A stretch of DNA of 64,000 bases from Hansfordia pulvinata. Taxonomy: Eukaryota; Ascomycota; Sordariomycetes; Xylariales. The position numbers and the translations under genes are program-made. Where the stretch lies: NCBI GenBank assembly GCA_006538405.1, contig BJKQ01000008.1, forward strand, positions 1 to 64,000, given 5' to 3'. Within the stretch, counting starts at the first letter, position 1. Every line of letters begins with the position of its first letter. The notes under the pieces were generated by a model, which saw only the letters and a program-made list of their open reading frames with translations, was not told the DNA's origin and made no database searches. Positions 37,240 through 47,918 of this stretch are shown piece after piece.

Positions 37240-38257
37240 TTTATCGGTTCTGCCTCTTTCTTTCGCAGGGTTCTTGACTTCGCATCAAGAAGATCGTCGC
37301 GTTCACATGCCGACGATGTGGAGGGCGCAGGCCGCGGGCTAGTTAAATGGGCCCGACGCCAGCGCAGTGCTGCGTGCCTGAAAGCCGCAGAGCTTGGACC
37401 GTACGTAGCCAGGGCTGTCTAGGTACGGATACATCAGGGACCCTCACCACGCCGGGCGCCGGGCTGAACGTGGCCAATCCTGTCAGCAGGCCTGGCCACA
37501 GCTCCAGCTGGACCGGTTGACAGCAGCGACGTCCCCGGTGTGATGAGTGTTGCGGGTGGCGGGAGGGAGCTGCATGCATGTCTAGCAGAGAAATAGGAGC
37601 AGCGAAATTACATGTATCCATCTATTCATTCTGGAAGGACGTCCTTCTCGCCGCGATCCTCCGCCCGGTTTGACTCAGCGTGGCGTTCATGTCTCCCAGA
37701 CTTCATGCTGGACACCGGGCAGCTGGCACGAAAGAGCACCGAAGCCTGAAGGAATGCTCGGGTACCTCTTCAACCCTTCTAGAACTTCTGACAGGAACCA
37801 GCACGATGCTCGCACCACCCACATCCGCCTGATCCCTGCGAAAGGCCACAGAACAAATGCACTCTGTTCGGCAGGAGCAAGAGCTGTACCGCAACATCGC
37901 GCATCTTCAGGTTCGCTGCGAAAAATTGACAAGGTGGCTCCCGTAGAATACCGCGTGCTGGCCTGTTTGCCCCCGCCAGGAGTGACAACACCTTTCTTGC
38001 CCAGCTTCAGCTGTCATAAACTGAAAAAGGTTTTTGGGATTTCTGAGGCTGGGAAGAGGGGAGCTTGCACTTCAGGATTCAGGCCCATGGACGCAGCTGA
38101 GAAAGTCGACTGGATTAGACCTTTTCGCAAGTCCAATTGCCACACACTGCTTCGCATTGATTACTCGTGCCTGGAGCTCGGGCTTACAAACTGTACGGTG
38201 TAGTCCCCTTGAGTTGGCAAAGCTGACGCACCCCAGCTCAATCACGCCATGAGGATC
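37240..38257. other. Intergenic region, no supported gene
   Basis: About 1 kb lies between the start of the M28-like gene and the end of the MFS gene, both read leftward. Overlapping frames on both strands (for example 37,670-38,203) lack domain or codon-bias support. It marks the left border of the probable biosynthetic cluster. Confidence 0.6.
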
Positions 38258-40084
38258 TCAGCCATCCAAGCGAAACACGCTTCTATCGGCCCATCGGCGC
38301 ACCGTTTTGCCTGCGGCGTAGACGATAACGCCGAGCCCACTCAGAATGCCACAAATGACCGCAAACACGTTCATTGCGCCGTCGTATCCCGAAGTCGCCA
38401 CGAACGGCACGGTCGAGAAGCTCAGCCCAAACGAGATAAACCCTCGACCTGCGCACACGGCCAGCAGCATCGGGCCGGCCTGGCGGGGAAACCCGTCGGC
38501 AATGTAGGTGATGCCCACCATGTTGGCGCCCAGGAAAGCAAAATACCCCAAGTTGTACGCTACCGGCACTGCTGCCCAGCTCCATTGCTCCGGAGACGCC
38601 CCGGCCCTGCCGTAGATGATACAGCCGACTACTGCGGCGATGGCCGGGAGCACAAGCGGCAGCAGACGGTATTCGGGCTCAAAGGTGCCGCCTTTGAGGC
38701 GGCTCATGAGGCGGACGGTCACATCAGACCCCCAGCCCAGGAATGGGAGCATGACGGCCACGTCGACGACCTGTGCCAGCTGCACAAAACCAAGCCATTC
38801 GAATCGGAAGAGATAAGGAGGCGCCATGAGGATGGGTGCGAACGTGGAAGCCTGGTAGACGTAGACCCCCAGGAACGCCCCGTTCAGCAACAGCAGCCAG
38901 AGAATCGGCGGGGCCAGTAGCGCTGCACCCGTGTCCCGGTAGAAGCGCCCCAGAGCTCTCCAGTCATTCTCGAAATGGAGCAGCCTGAGGTTGTGCCTCC
39001 AAGTGCGAGGCCCGAAATGCTCGGGCTGGAGATGGTCGTTTCGGCCATTGGCTGTCGTCGTCTGGACCATCTTGGGGAAGCTCTCCCCGTTATCCAGGCA
39101 CTGCAATCCGACTGACTTGCTGACGGCCTCCAAGTCAATGCGGACCTGACCCTCTGGAGTCACTGTCAGCTTGCTTCCGCGCCAGACGTACGACGGACGC
39201 TAAGGGGTTCGGCGGGCGCAACTCACCAAAAGCATCGCTTGGTCGGTCGTACCTCGTCTCGACGACGAAGATGTAGGAGAAGACCAGGACGACGCCGTTC
39301 ACCGCCGTAATGACCCCGTACCACCACTTCAAGCCACTGCCGACCACCAGGCACGGGGTTGCTAAGAACATGACTGCGGTCCCCACAGTCTGCACTGCGA
39401 CGAACATGGCCACGCGCGTTGCCCGCTCGTGCAGGAAGTGGATCTCCTGCACGATCATCGGGGCGAGAGCTTCGCTCTGTCCGGCGGCCAGCGAGAGTAT
39501 GTCCCGAGCCGCAATATGCGACTCGAGGCTCGTCCCTGACGCGGCACACCACGCCCCCGAGGCCACGAGCACGACCAGCGAGAACAGGAAAACCGGCCTG
39601 CGCCCGATGGTCATGCTCAAGGGCATCGCCATGAGGTTTCCAATGCCCATGAACAGTGTTGGGTATGTCAACAAGTCGGTGACCCTCCCGGCCTGATCTG
39701 GTGGGTACATCGCCATCAATTCCGTGGTGACGGAGCCAAGTCCGGACGTGCAGAGAACGGAAAACGCGGAATACAGTCCGACGAGTAGCACAATCACCAG
39801 CTTGTGCCATGTCGGGAGGTTGAGCGGATCTTGTGCGCATCGAGGTCAGCAAGCGTGGCCAGCGCTGGGCTGTTCGGGCCGCCGCTGGGCTGTTCGGGCC
39901 GCCGCTTACCTTTCGGGTCAGGGCTCGGGGTCGGTATAAGCACAATGTGGCCGTGTTCGAACAGACGAACCGTCCCTGCTGTCTTGTGCTCCTCCTGAGA
40001 GGCTGGCTCCGTGTCCGCCGTCGGGGCTGTTTCTATACACTCATCATGGGGGACAGACTCGGGCGTTTCCTTTGGGCTATTCAT
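38258..40084 (-). CDS. MFS transporter, cluster-associated
   Basis: Three exons, 39,910-40,084, 39,227-39,829 and 38,258-39,162, encode 560 residues, a normal length for a 12-helix fungal drug:H+ antiporter-type MFS protein. Intron 1 (80 bases, GTAAGC...AAG) and intron 2 (64 bases, GTGAGT...CAG) both join in phase 1. A soluble acidic N terminus leads to DPLNLPTWHK, the conserved entry to helix 1 in this group. Helix-rich exons follow, with GRRPVFLFSL as the loop-2-3 motif, and LLLLNGAFLGVYVYQ and VFAVICGILSGLGVIV among the C-terminal helices. It is predicted to sit in the plasma membrane and export the cluster product or a related compound. It is divergent from the Zn2Cys6 regulator across 367 bases, a common arrangement of transporter and regulator. 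Confidence 0.88.
39864..39903. repeat. Perfect 20-bp duplication inside MFS intron 1
   Basis: The unit GCTGGGCTGTTCGGGCCGCC occurs twice in a row (39,864-39,883 and 39,884-39,903), directly next to the 5' splice site of intron 1. It makes up half of the 80-base intron, so an allele with one copy would have a 60-base intron. Confidence 0.9.
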
Positions 40085-40451
40085 GATTGCCGGCGCGGAT
40101 TTCGACTCAGGGTCTAGTCATCACATCGCGACCTTTTCCATTAAGAACACGGTCTCGATGCGCCTCATATATCGCATCTGTAACATCCCAAGTCACTCGG
40201 GAGAGCCGGACCCGCCTCCACATTTCCGACGCAACACAAAGGGACACGCTCAAGACGCGCGCGGCTCTGGCAGTCTGTGAGAACCCCTGCTGTCGCATTC
40301 AGAGGGTCGTATTTCCCCATGGCCCCGAGATGCGGGGGTGGGCATGGTTCCTCGGCTCGGCACGGTATTTATACTGAGCGCAAGACTGATCGCAGAACGG
40401 AGAGACTGGCAAAGGGCCCTTTCCAGTGCGGCATTGCAAACACCGGCGGAT
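40085..40451. promoter_or_regulatory. Shared divergent promoter region, MFS / Zn2Cys6 regulator
   Basis: These 367 bases separate the start codons of the leftward transporter and the rightward regulator, so both promoters must lie here or overlap. Several CGG/CCG triplets are present, but I see no clean spaced palindrome that would define the regulator's own site. Confidence 0.6.
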
Positions 40452-42907
40452 ATGAACGACTCCCACCCTCTGGCTGTGCGCAAGACCAAGCGCAGGCGGT
40501 TGAACTTTGCATGCAACTATTGCAGGGCAAGGAAGACGAGATGTAAGTGAGGTACCTCGAGGACGTCTTCTCCCTCAAACGGCGGGCTTGAGACCCAGCA
40601 GCTCACCATTTACTTTGATATCGTTGCCAGGCGACGAGCAGAAGCCTTCATGCCATGCCTGCGTCGTAGCGGGAGTCGCTTGTGTCACTACGGACCGCCG
40701 ACGACCCGGTGTCTCTGTCAACCGCCGCGAAGCGGGAGAGAGCTCTAGTTTGGCCAGTGCAATCGCTTCAGGGGACGGGTCTGGCCTCGCTGTCGCCGAC
40801 GCATCTGTCAGTTCTTCCGACCCGCCCACGACTCCCGTGCGCACAGCCGAGCCGACATCTGCTGCTGCCGCCGCCGCCGAGCCGAAAGCAGGGGCGCACG
40901 CGCACCACCTGCGTTCCCGGTCGCTGCCAAGCGATGGCTCAGAAGGCGTGCGCCGATTCCGCGGCAAGCTTCCGCTTGTCCCACGGCTGGCCGGGTCCAG
41001 CACCATAGATCTTCTCATCGGGTGGCTCGATCTGGCGTTTCACAGGCTCGATGGAAACCGCGGTTTCATGGCAGGCGTCAACGCGTCGCCATGCGATTCC
41101 CCTCCTGTCGGACTCCCACAAGCCACGTGCTCCCTTCAACTCCCCTCCGCCTCGGATTGCAGGCGACTGACTGCAGCCTTCTTCTCCGATATTGACCCGA
41201 TATTCCCTGTCGTCTCCCGGACGGCCGTGGAGGAGACCCTTTGGCAGGCTACGGCTGCAAGTCCCGACACCGGTGCGGACAGCGAGCCGGATATTCTCAT
41301 TCTATACCTGGTCCTGAGCCTGGGCGCCCTCGCCGGCGGCACCGATGTCCAGCTTGCTGGGGACTGCGTATCTCGCTGCCGCACTGCGCTGGGCCACGCC
41401 GTGGAGTGCCGGACATTGGCGTCCGTGAAGATGACGTTTCTACTCTCCGTGGCGCTACGCCGACGAGACCAGCTAGCGAGCTCCTGGTCTGTTCTGAGTT
41501 TGTGCGTGAGTATGGCCCAGGTCCTCAATCTCGACCGCCAGCTGGCGGCGGTGGCACAGTCGAGTGCTGGGACCACGGGAGTTCCTGCTCGCGATCTCGC
41601 GGAGCCGTATCGACTGTGGTGGTCAATCTACGCCTTTGAAAAGATCCTTGCCCTCGAGTATGGCCGACCATCCATGATTAAAGATGTCGAGTCGAACCAC
41701 GACGAGCCGGTCTCTTCCCTCAAGAGCCCCGACCAGCCCGACATGTTTGTGGCAGTCGTCAGTCTGGCACGGATCTTGAGCCAGGTCAACGAGAGGAGCA
41801 TTCGAGCACGGCGTCAGGAGGAAGGATCCGGGAGGAACGGTCTCCAAAGGGCCATTTTCAATAAAGTCCGAACAACTGGCGAACTGGTCCTTCTGCTCAT
41901 GGAATGGGCTGACGGACTGCCCGAGGGATTGAGGTACGTTGCCGCCGTTGAATCACCTTCCTGGCGCAAGGCTGATGGAGAACCGTTTGCCGCCCGACTA
42001 GAATGCGACCGGACATGATATGCATTTCAGCTCGCTACTCGCACGCCTCGTTTCTGTACCTGCAGTATCACAATGCGTGCGTCAACCCTTCCCTCCACCG
42101 GGCGCGCCAAAACGCGTGAGCCGGAGTCCTGCTTCGCTCGGGGGATCGTGCTGATTTGTCCTTAGTCTCCTGACTCTGCTCCGCAACAGCTTGCTCATCA
42201 GCGAAGAAGCCATCTCGGACGTGGCAGGGCGCATTGCCACCGGACAGCCGTGGGATGAGGTGGTGCGGTCCGGCCAGTCCATCAGCGCGAACGCAGCGCG
42301 GAACGTGGTGAGAAGCCTTGTTGCCGGGGCCGAGCAGGGCGTGCAGCCTCTGTTCGCCACCGTATGGGCCCCGCTCCACGCCCTGTCGGTCTTGTCCGTC
42401 TACCTCATCACGCATCCCGAATCGCGGCTCGCGAATTCGGACCTCGATCTGATGGAGAACGCGGCGAGCCTGGCACTGTCACTCTGGCATGCGCTGGGAC
42501 TCGGCGACCCCAGAAAGCTCCAGCACACCACGCAGATCCTCCAAGCTCGCGCCGCTGCCCGCGTAGCCGCCGTCAAGCAGAACCCGAAGGCTACGGCAGC
42601 GACTGCCACGGCACCCGAAGTAATCGACACAGCTGTCCCTCGAGGGGCGGACCGGACGCCTCAGGCTTCTCGATTGTGGCCGCCCGCGGCCAATACCGGC
42701 GGTACAGCTCCCAGCCCCGCCGAGGGATTTCCGCCGCATGGCTCTGCCGATGCCGCTGGTGGCTTGTCTACCATATCCCCGGCCCTCGAGGACTCGGATA
42801 GCGCGCGTGACATGGCCATCGAGGGCCTCTTTTTCGACTGCCCAGCCCTTCCTGTGCTGCCAGACGAGGTTGGGTGGGACTGGGCCGACGTGACACAGTT
42901 GCTTTAA
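40452..42907 (+). CDS. Zn2Cys6 transcription factor, with a frame inconsistency at exon 3
   Basis: Exon 1 (40,452-40,542) ends inside the zinc cluster. Splicing an 88-base intron (GTAAGT...CAG) to exon 2 at 40,631 restores CX2CX6CX6CX2CX6C exactly (ACNYCRARKTRC, then DEQKPSCHAC and VVAGVAC), preceded by a basic KTKRRR. The fungal-specific regulatory domain follows (FFSDIDPIFPVVSR, YRLWWSIYAFEKILALEYGRPSMI). The best next intron is 41,934-42,030 (GTACGT...TTTCAG), but the exon-2 phase (2) does not fit the frame that gives the expected ASFLYLQYHNA helix (phase 1). One base is missing or extra near 42,031. Exon 3 (42,031-42,115) then joins exon 4 (42,166-42,907) through a 50-base intron in correct phase. 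It would be about 740 residues if intact. It probably controls the neighbouring cluster. The break may be real or a sequencing error. Confidence 0.8.
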
Positions 42908-43020
42908 GTCAGTTATGACTTGCATTACTGCTGTACTGGTATTTCAAAGAAGCATAGGTAGGTACAAACGGGACCTCGATTGTGCCGCGAGTATCTCGAA
43001 GCATAGATGATGATTCAATC

Positions 43021-44795
43021 CTAAACGTGAGGGAGCACAACATGGCTGGCATAGTCGCCTCCGAGATAAACCTCGTGGCAGTCCTTGTTCAGCACATGGC
43101 ACCCAGTGGTGAAGTTACTGATGCCCATGTGCTGGCCGCTGACGCGCACCTGCAGCCCTTCCCCGGCCTCGTAGTCCACTCCAAACGCCCAGATGCCAAT
43201 CTCGAGTCGGACGATCTCGCCGGGGGCGACTTTCTGCTCTCTGCGATGGGGATGGTACGGCCAGTTCGGGTGCATGCTGCGATCGTGATCCACTTCGCGG
43301 AGCGATGCACGCAGGATCCCCGTCGGGCCTCGATACAGGACGACCTCTGTCTTCTCCTCAGGCTTCATGGCATTGAAACCCCGAACCCCCGGGACCGCCG
43401 ACCAGGGGATGTTGAGGTTCAGCATTGGCCTCCCGTTCCTGTCCAGCTTCTCAATGATGACAAACACGTCCATGTCGTCGTGGCCGTGACACGCCATGTA
43501 CAGGACTGCCTTGGGGATCCCCATGAGCCGTGTCGCCTTGTGGAAGACCATGGAGAAGGCCACCGAGTCCTGGGTGGCCGAGTTGTAGCGCACCAGACCG
43601 GCAGCGGGCGTGGTCACTGCGAGCTCCCCGTTCTGCGCGAAGTAGTACGTGCGGTGGTCCGTCCGCCTCGGAATCACATCGTCTTCGACAATACCTTCAA
43701 TGGGGTCTCGCAGCTCTCGGTACCGCAGCAGCGCCATTCGAACGCGCGGGGTCTGCGTTTTCCACCCATTGTCCAGGCCTTTGAGAAAGCAGTCGAAGAA
43801 CTTCTTGAGCTCCAGGATGCCCTCCTTGTTGCCCCACATGTCGAACCATTCCTGCGTGCCGTGCCAGCGCAGCCACTTGTCGTCCGTGTTGAGCTCTCTC
43901 CAGGCACGTATGGCCCCCATCCCGTGCATGGTGTTGGTCCAGGTCCCGGTGACGTACGCCGGCGTCTGTATTGCGCTCATCGGCGCGCGCTTGTCCTCCC
44001 ACCAGTCATTCGACAACGGCGTCTGCTTGTAGAACATGTCGTGGAAGCTTTCTATCCCGTGGAGGCCCGCAGCATGTATCGCACGATGAGGTTGTCGAAG
44101 AGCTCGCCGCCGTAGATGCCCCCGCGGGCGAATTGCTCCCGGTACAGGTCGCCACACCCTTCCCAGGGCGCAATGGCTTTCAGGGCTGGCGGCTGTTGCG
44201 CCGCGACGAACCACTGCGTGATGGCCAGGTGGGAGTTGCCAGCCATCCCGACCGCGCCGGTGCACCACTCCATTTGGCTGATTGCCTGGACGGCATCGTG
44301 GCCATCCTCGCCCTCCTGCGTCCCAAGAATCACCATGTCGCCGTCCGAGTGCCCACACCCTCTCGTGTCCAGGTTGACAACCGCGTAGTCCCATGCAACC
44401 CAGTCGGCGGGGTCGGGGGCCTCGAATCGCTCGAGTCCGGACAGGGTCCCGTCGGGGATGCCCAGATTCCAGGGGGTCATGAGCTGGAGCGACGAGAGGC
44501 CGTTGAATTTCTTGCCGAAGGGCCCTGAGCATAGGATGGCTGGGACCTGAGCCGCGATCCCAGACGAAGCAGGCCGGTAGATATCGCAATAGAGGGTTGC
44601 ACCGTCCCGCATCTTCAGTGCGACATCGTGTTCGACCAAGATGGGCACAGGGAGAGGCCGAGATCGCTGGTGCGGGAAGAGCTGCGTGCCCTCGGGCAAA
44701 GTCTCAACGCGCGGGTTCAACGGCTGATAGCCTCCCTCTCCGGTCTTTGGGTGCTCCAGGGGCACAATGACGGGCTTCGTTTCAAGGCGAACCAT
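43021..44795 (-). CDS. CocE/NonD (S15-type) serine hydrolase, frame broken once
   Basis: From the ATG at 44,795 (residues MVRLETKPVI) one frame runs 247 codons to a stop at 44,052. The following frame, offset by one base, continues without stop to 43,021 and completes the family's usual length of about 590 residues. The join falls at a GGG run at 44,056-44,058, where one extra base would restore the frame; no intron fits. The alpha/beta-hydrolase part has the CocE signature AVGMAGNSHLAITQWF with Ser188 as nucleophile, and APWEGCGDLYRE after it. The C-terminal jelly-roll-like part includes QVRVSGQHMGISNF. The segment where the catalytic Asp is usual reads VTGTWTNTMHGMG. Such enzymes cleave esters or Xaa-Pro peptides. 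Its substrate here is unknown; ester trimming of the cluster product is a guess. It may be a fresh pseudogene. Confidence 0.75.
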
Positions 44796-45567
44796 GGCGC
44801 GGTAGCGGGTGACTGAGGGAAACTGTGTTATCGGCGAAAAGGTATGTGATAAACGCGAGTTTGGTCGGCAGGTCCTTGCTTGGATTGCAGCGCGGTTGTT
44901 TCGTGGCGATGATCTGGGCGCGAACCAAAAGACAACCAGACTCGATCCCTCTTCAAGAACACTAGGATATGGGGAACCCTTCAGGAGCAAGCTTTAAAGG
45001 CGCACAAGGTGAGTAAACTCCTTGCCCACACACGCATGAGTAGGCTACAGAGTCCGCTACTGCCCACTGGCACTCGCGCGGCGCATCTCATACTCGACGA
45101 TTTCCCGAGTAACCCGCAACGCTGCTACCACGCCGCGCAGGCTACCGTTGCCGTTCTGACATGACTGCGATCTGCCGGGGAATCTTTGGAGCTGTCCGCT
45201 TCTCTCTCGGGCCAAGGTGGGGGCCGCAGCTACCGAAACGACCCGTGCCGAGCCGATGGCCCAGCGTGGGGCCGTGCCGTGGCACGCACCAGTATCGTCA
45301 GCGCGTACCGGCGTTCCCGAGCCGGATTCCGAGCCGAAGCACAATTGGCACGCGATGCCATGGTCCATAGGGAGCACTGCTCATCGATGATCGGCCCAGG
45401 CGACGGCTGCAGGGCTGATGGACGCACTGACTCTGTGAAATGATGCGGATATAAGAAATGGTGCGCTAGCATATACCAGCCAATGCATGGAGACGCAGGA
45501 CGCCCCATGTGTAAGAACACCAGTACTCAAAGAATCAGCTCATCATATCATCTTGAACCCATTCATC
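44796..45567. promoter_or_regulatory. Divergent promoter region, hydrolase / PhyH oxygenase
   Basis: These 772 bases separate the two start codons. A CGG-N3-CCG palindrome sits at 45,323-45,331, about 240 bases before the oxygenase start; such inverted triplets are typical sites of Zn2Cys6 dimers, but one copy is weak evidence. The region is otherwise GC-rich and without a gene. Confidence 0.5.
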
Positions 45568-46757
45568 ATGGTTGCGAACTCGACCTCCTCTGAGCGACAC
45601 GTCGTCGATACGCCTCTATCGGCCAAGAAGCCCTCGGCCGGAGTCCAGGCGGCTCCCGGTGCGCGACTTACTGCTCAGCCCGCCGGCCCGGACCGCCTTT
45701 TCAACGATGTCTCCAAGAAGTTCGGCGACTGGCGGGATGACCTTGTCCGCGATGGCTACGTGGTGGTCAAGGGCGCTGTGCCGCGCGAGCGTGCTGACGT
45801 CTACGCCGACGAGATGCACTCCTGGCTCGAGCAATTGTGTGTGCCCCGGTCAACTCCACCCACCCAGATTATCCTCTCTCCAGTGTACTTGAGCTGACCC
45901 ATCTCACGCCCAGTGCCGGCGGTCTTGGATACCAACGCGACGATCCCAGCACAGTCAAGGAGTCCAATCTGCCCGTCATCAACGAGAAGGGCATGTGCCA
46001 CGGCTACGGAGTCTCCCACGAGTCCTTCACCTGGGACATACGTCAAGAGCCCGGCGTGGTCGAAGCATTCGCCCGTGTATACCAGACCCCGGACCTGATC
46101 GTATCGTTCGACGCCGTCAACTTCGCCTTCCCGAATCGCACTGATCTCAAGCCCAACTCGCCCTGGCCTCACCAAGACCAAGACCCGGAAAAGCAAGGGT
46201 TCCGCTGTCTCCAGGGCCTCGTCAACATCTTACCCAACGGTCCCAGAGACGGCGGGCTCATCGTGTGCCCCGGTGGGCATCTCCTGTCAGAGGAGTTCCA
46301 CGAAGAGTTCAAGGATGAGCCGGACCGCATTTGGGCCTGGACCAAGGAGTGGTACGGCTTCACCAAGAGCGGCATGGGGTGGCTCGAGAAGAAGGGGCTC
46401 CAATGGGTCAAGGTCGACGCCGAACCCGGCGACCTGCTCCTTTGGGATAGCCGCACGCCTCATTACAACCTTACCCCGGCGGGCAACACCCCGCGCTTCT
46501 GCGTGTACACATGCTACATGCCTGTCACGGAGGCTACTGAAGAGGACCTTGAGCGCAAGAAGGAAGCCTTTGACAATCTTCAGAGCACCACCCACTGGCC
46601 CAATGCTCGCCATGTGGGTGGCGTTCCCGTGAAGAGGGGCGGCGAACCGTGCCCTTACAATGTCGTGGGAAGGCCGCGTCAAGAGCCAAGGCTCAGCGAA
46701 ATCGGCATGCGGCTTACTGGTATTCCTTACATTGGAGGAAACGGTGGCCAGGTCTGA
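45568..46757 (+). CDS. PhyH-type Fe(II)/2-oxoglutarate-dependent oxygenase
   Basis: Two exons, 45,568-45,836 and 45,914-46,757, encode 370 residues. The 77-base intron (GTGTGT...CAG) joins in phase 2. I use the ATG at 45,568 because the upstream in-frame ATG adds 27 residues with no conservation-like pattern. The double-stranded beta-helix carries the metal site: His176 and Asp178 in WPHQDQD, His273 in TPHYNLTP, and Arg284 (NTPRFCVY) as the 2-oxoglutarate ligand. VCPGGHLLSEEFH is also typical of phytanoyl-CoA dioxygenase-like proteins. In cyanobacteria a PhyH-like enzyme, MysH, converts mycosporine-like amino acids to palythines. Its place in this cluster suggests a comparable late oxidation. 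That link rests on context, since I cannot measure similarity to MysH. Confidence 0.88.
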
Positions 46758-47021
46758 GCGACGCCCCTGTCCCTTGGCTGCAGCAATGATAGCAGCGTGT
46801 GTCTCAGTTCCCAAGTGTACCATTTCACGTATTGCCTGAAATTGCCTTGTTCCAGCTTCAATTGCTCTGCACTATGACTAGCTCCTCAGTACTACTTACT
46901 CAAAGAAGCCGCGTGGTTGCTTGTAGTACGTGTTGTGATACGATATCTAGTTTGTTGCTTCTACCAGCCTTGGATCGATATGAAGGGCCCCCTTTCCCCT
47001 CCTGGCCTTGATGGGCTGTGT

Positions 47022-47918
47022 TCACCTCAAGTCCCAGTTCGAGAAACTGGAGGGGGCCACAGGGCCAGCTTTCAGCAAAGTCCACTTCTTTGGCTTGTCA
47101 GCGTCAACATAAAATATTCCCAGCTGGCTGTCTTTGTCGTTCTTCAGCTCGAGGTAGTCTGCAACAACCCTGGTTTTCTCCGGGATGATGTGAACTTGCA
47201 AATCCAAGTCCTGGTTCGAAAACAGGTTGAATCTATTGATATCGTTCCGCAACTTGTCAATGTACTCCGGCGTAATTTGTCGGGGTGGCTCGCTGTGCTT
47301 CGCCCGGCGGTATTGGTCGAACTCAGATTTGTCCATAACCAAGATGACCTGGATCGCCAAAGCAATGCGGTTGCTGCTGCGGTATCTTTCAACCCATTTC
47401 TCTTTGATCTCGGAGAACGCCTCGTTCCTGACCTGGAGCTCGCCGCCCTCCCTTTCGGGAGAGATGACTTGTATGAACTCCAAGGGAATTGACCGTTCGC
47501 GGTCTACTTTCCCAATCATACTGACCACCCTATCTCCAGCTTCGAGAGCATCGGTGGAACAGAACTTCAAAAATCCCTCGTGGGTCGCAAGGTACTGGTA
47601 GTATGGGACGTGCTCCCTGTTGGCCACGCGGTTGTACTCAAGGGTATTTGATTTCATCCATGTGTTTTGGTCCTTCCAATAAGCCTTCACGTGATTGATT
47701 GTAGCCTTTCCTCGGATGTTGGACCAGAAGCTGTCTCCGCGTTCAACTTCGAGCTCTGTCCAGTCCGAGGAGGGGTCATCGGGCCTCTGACCAACGAAGA
47801 GATTGCTCACGTCGCGCCAGCTCACGCGGCTCTGAAGTTCAGACTGGTGGTTGTGCCCCGCGACTGGGCCTGCAACGGCACCACAGGCGAGAAGAGCGGG
47901 TGCAAGAAGGCGAAGCAT
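47022..47918 (-). CDS. Secreted protein of unknown function
   Basis: A single exon encodes 298 residues beginning with a signal peptide (MLRLLAPALLACGAVAGPVAG). The mature part is hydrophilic and charged, with many Arg, Lys, Glu and Asp and only one cysteine. It appears to mix helices (KEKWVERYRSSNRIALAIQV) and strands (LGIFYVDADKPKKWTLL). I recognise no motif, repeat or catalytic signature. It lies convergent with the PhyH gene, 264 bases apart, and sits between that gene and the ATP-grasp gene, so it falls inside the cluster by position. Nothing in it suggests an enzyme of small-molecule synthesis, so it may simply be an interspersed gene. Confidence 0.7.
   Translation of the reverse strand: MLRLLAPALLACGAVAGPVAGHNHQSELQSRVSWRDVSNLFVGQRPDDPSSDWTELEVERGDSFWSNIRGKATINHVKAYWKDQNTWMKSNTLEYNRVANREHVPYYQYLATHEGFLKFCSTDALEAGDRVVSMIGKVDRERSIPLEFIQVISPEREGGELQVRNEAFSEIKEKWVERYRSSNRIALAIQVILVMDKSEFDQYRRAKHSEPPRQITPEYIDKLRNDINRFNLFSNQDLDLQVHIIPEKTRVVADYLELKNDKDSQLGIFYVDADKPKKWTLLKAGPVAPSSFSNWDLR

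Noticed and set aside
43021..44589. Reading the hydrolase as one 522-codon gene from 44,589
   Set aside because: Its first part overlaps the true N-terminal frame out of phase and does not resemble the family, while the frame from 44,795 does.
45487..45567. Upstream in-frame ATG of the PhyH gene
   Set aside because: Adds 27 residues before the expected N terminus; the ATG at 45,568 is the simpler start.
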